The position numbers and the translations under genes were made by a program. From positions 2,976,001-3,040,000 of the forward strand of contig OZ038454.1 of NCBI GenBank assembly GCA_964036195.1: a DNA stretch of 64,000 nucleotides, in the 5' to 3' direction. Under the pieces are notes generated by a model. That model was given only the letters and a program-made list of their open reading frames with translations. It was not told the origin of the DNA and searched no databases. Below are positions 63,932-64,000 of this stretch, in pieces. The stretch's first letter is position 1. The number at the start of each line of letters is the position of its first letter. Source of the stretch: Sphaerolaimus hirsutus (Eukaryota; Nematoda; Chromadorea; Monhysterida; Sphaerolaimidae).

Positions 63932-64000
63932 CTACCTTGAAGAAAACAACTTGGAGGCTACTGACTTGGTTAATAACTTTATCAATGCGATGGATGCGTG
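63932..64000 (-). CDS. End of a further Polinton gene (partial)
   Basis: The minus strand is open from the window edge to a TAG at 63932-63934, two bases before the next ATG. The 22 residues seen are helical with Lys/Ser/Ala (IKLLTKSVASKL). Tight spacing matches the other genes in the block. Identity cannot be judged. Confidence 0.35.
   Translation of the reverse strand, partial: HASIALIKLLTKSVASKLFSSR

Larger units (their letters stand above)
54997..64000. mobile_element. Maverick/Polinton-like virus-like element, partial
   Basis: Gene content (retroviral-type integrase, adenovirus-type protease, double-jelly-roll-type major capsid protein, candidate minor capsid and basic core proteins) is that of Mavericks/Polintons, and the capsid-integrase neighbourhood resembles C. 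elegans F54H12.2/F54H12.3. Capsid-side genes are compact, on one strand, with overlaps of 17 and 38 nt and no premature stops, unlike the surrounding host genes, so the element is young or still constrained. PolB and the packaging ATPase are expected beyond 64000. Neither terminal inverted repeat is identified. Confidence 0.85.

Noticed and set aside
54430..64000. DNA polymerase B or packaging ATPase of the Polinton
   Set aside because: Searched all large frames for YGDTDS-type or Walker motifs; none present. They are probably beyond the right edge.

Overview
The window is nuclear DNA from a metazoan, probably an aquatic invertebrate; the sequence does not fix the species. Reasons: spliceosomal introns with GT-AG ends, a recognisable KANSL3 (NSL-complex) gene, a BEL/Pao retrotransposon fragment, dense DNA-transposon debris and a Maverick/Polinton-type virus-like element. 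There is one 200-base assembly gap (19558-19757). Genes are split into short exons, so the gene models below were built by hand from splice signals, intron phase and reading frame.

Region 1 (about 1.8-14.6 kb) holds a family of small secreted or membrane proteins on the minus strand. Their architecture is a signal peptide, a cysteine-rich defensin-like exon (C-x3-C-x9-C-x4-CCC), one or two Ser/Thr-rich stalk exons and one transmembrane helix. Copy A is nearly complete (6644-3003). Copy B (14573-10158) has been expanded by transposons. A first exon of a further copy lies at 1955-1816.

Region 2 (11.7-40.5 kb) is a very large inverted duplication. The left arm (about 11708-19557) is repeated in reverse in the right arm (about 31015-40485), around an 11-kb centre that carries most of KANSL3 on the minus strand. 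The arms carry copy B / truncated copy C of the defensin-like gene, two copies of an unrecognised gene, and two copies of what look like the last exons of KANSL3. The right arm has extra insertions: an element with a 254-bp near-perfect palindrome, and a hAT-like element carrying a BEL/Pao fragment.

Region 3 (41-53 kb) has three unrecognised multi-exon genes: an acidic, Cys-pair-containing protein on the minus strand (44293-41018), a Gln/Asn-rich protein on the plus strand (45160-47586), and a mucin-like single-pass membrane protein on the plus strand (48707 to about 52.9 kb).

Region 4 (about 55-64 kb) is part of a Maverick/Polinton-like element. On the minus strand, reading leftward: a protein with a basic tail, a retroviral-type integrase, a small membrane protein, a candidate minor capsid protein, a very basic core-like protein, a double-jelly-roll-type major capsid protein and an aden(o)virus-type cysteine protease. 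On the plus strand there is a three-exon gene with a dUTPase-like domain. DNA polymerase B and the packaging ATPase are not in the window.

Across the window, short inverted-repeat elements beginning GTGCC(A) sit exactly at intron borders. Several are flanked by a 3-bp duplication (CAG or CTG), and where the target is CAG the element plus one CAG copy forms a complete GT...CAG intron that restores the reading frame. This is the behaviour of introners (transposons that create introns), and I consider it, together with the tethered defensin-like family and the spliced dUTPase-like gene of the Polinton, the most interesting content.
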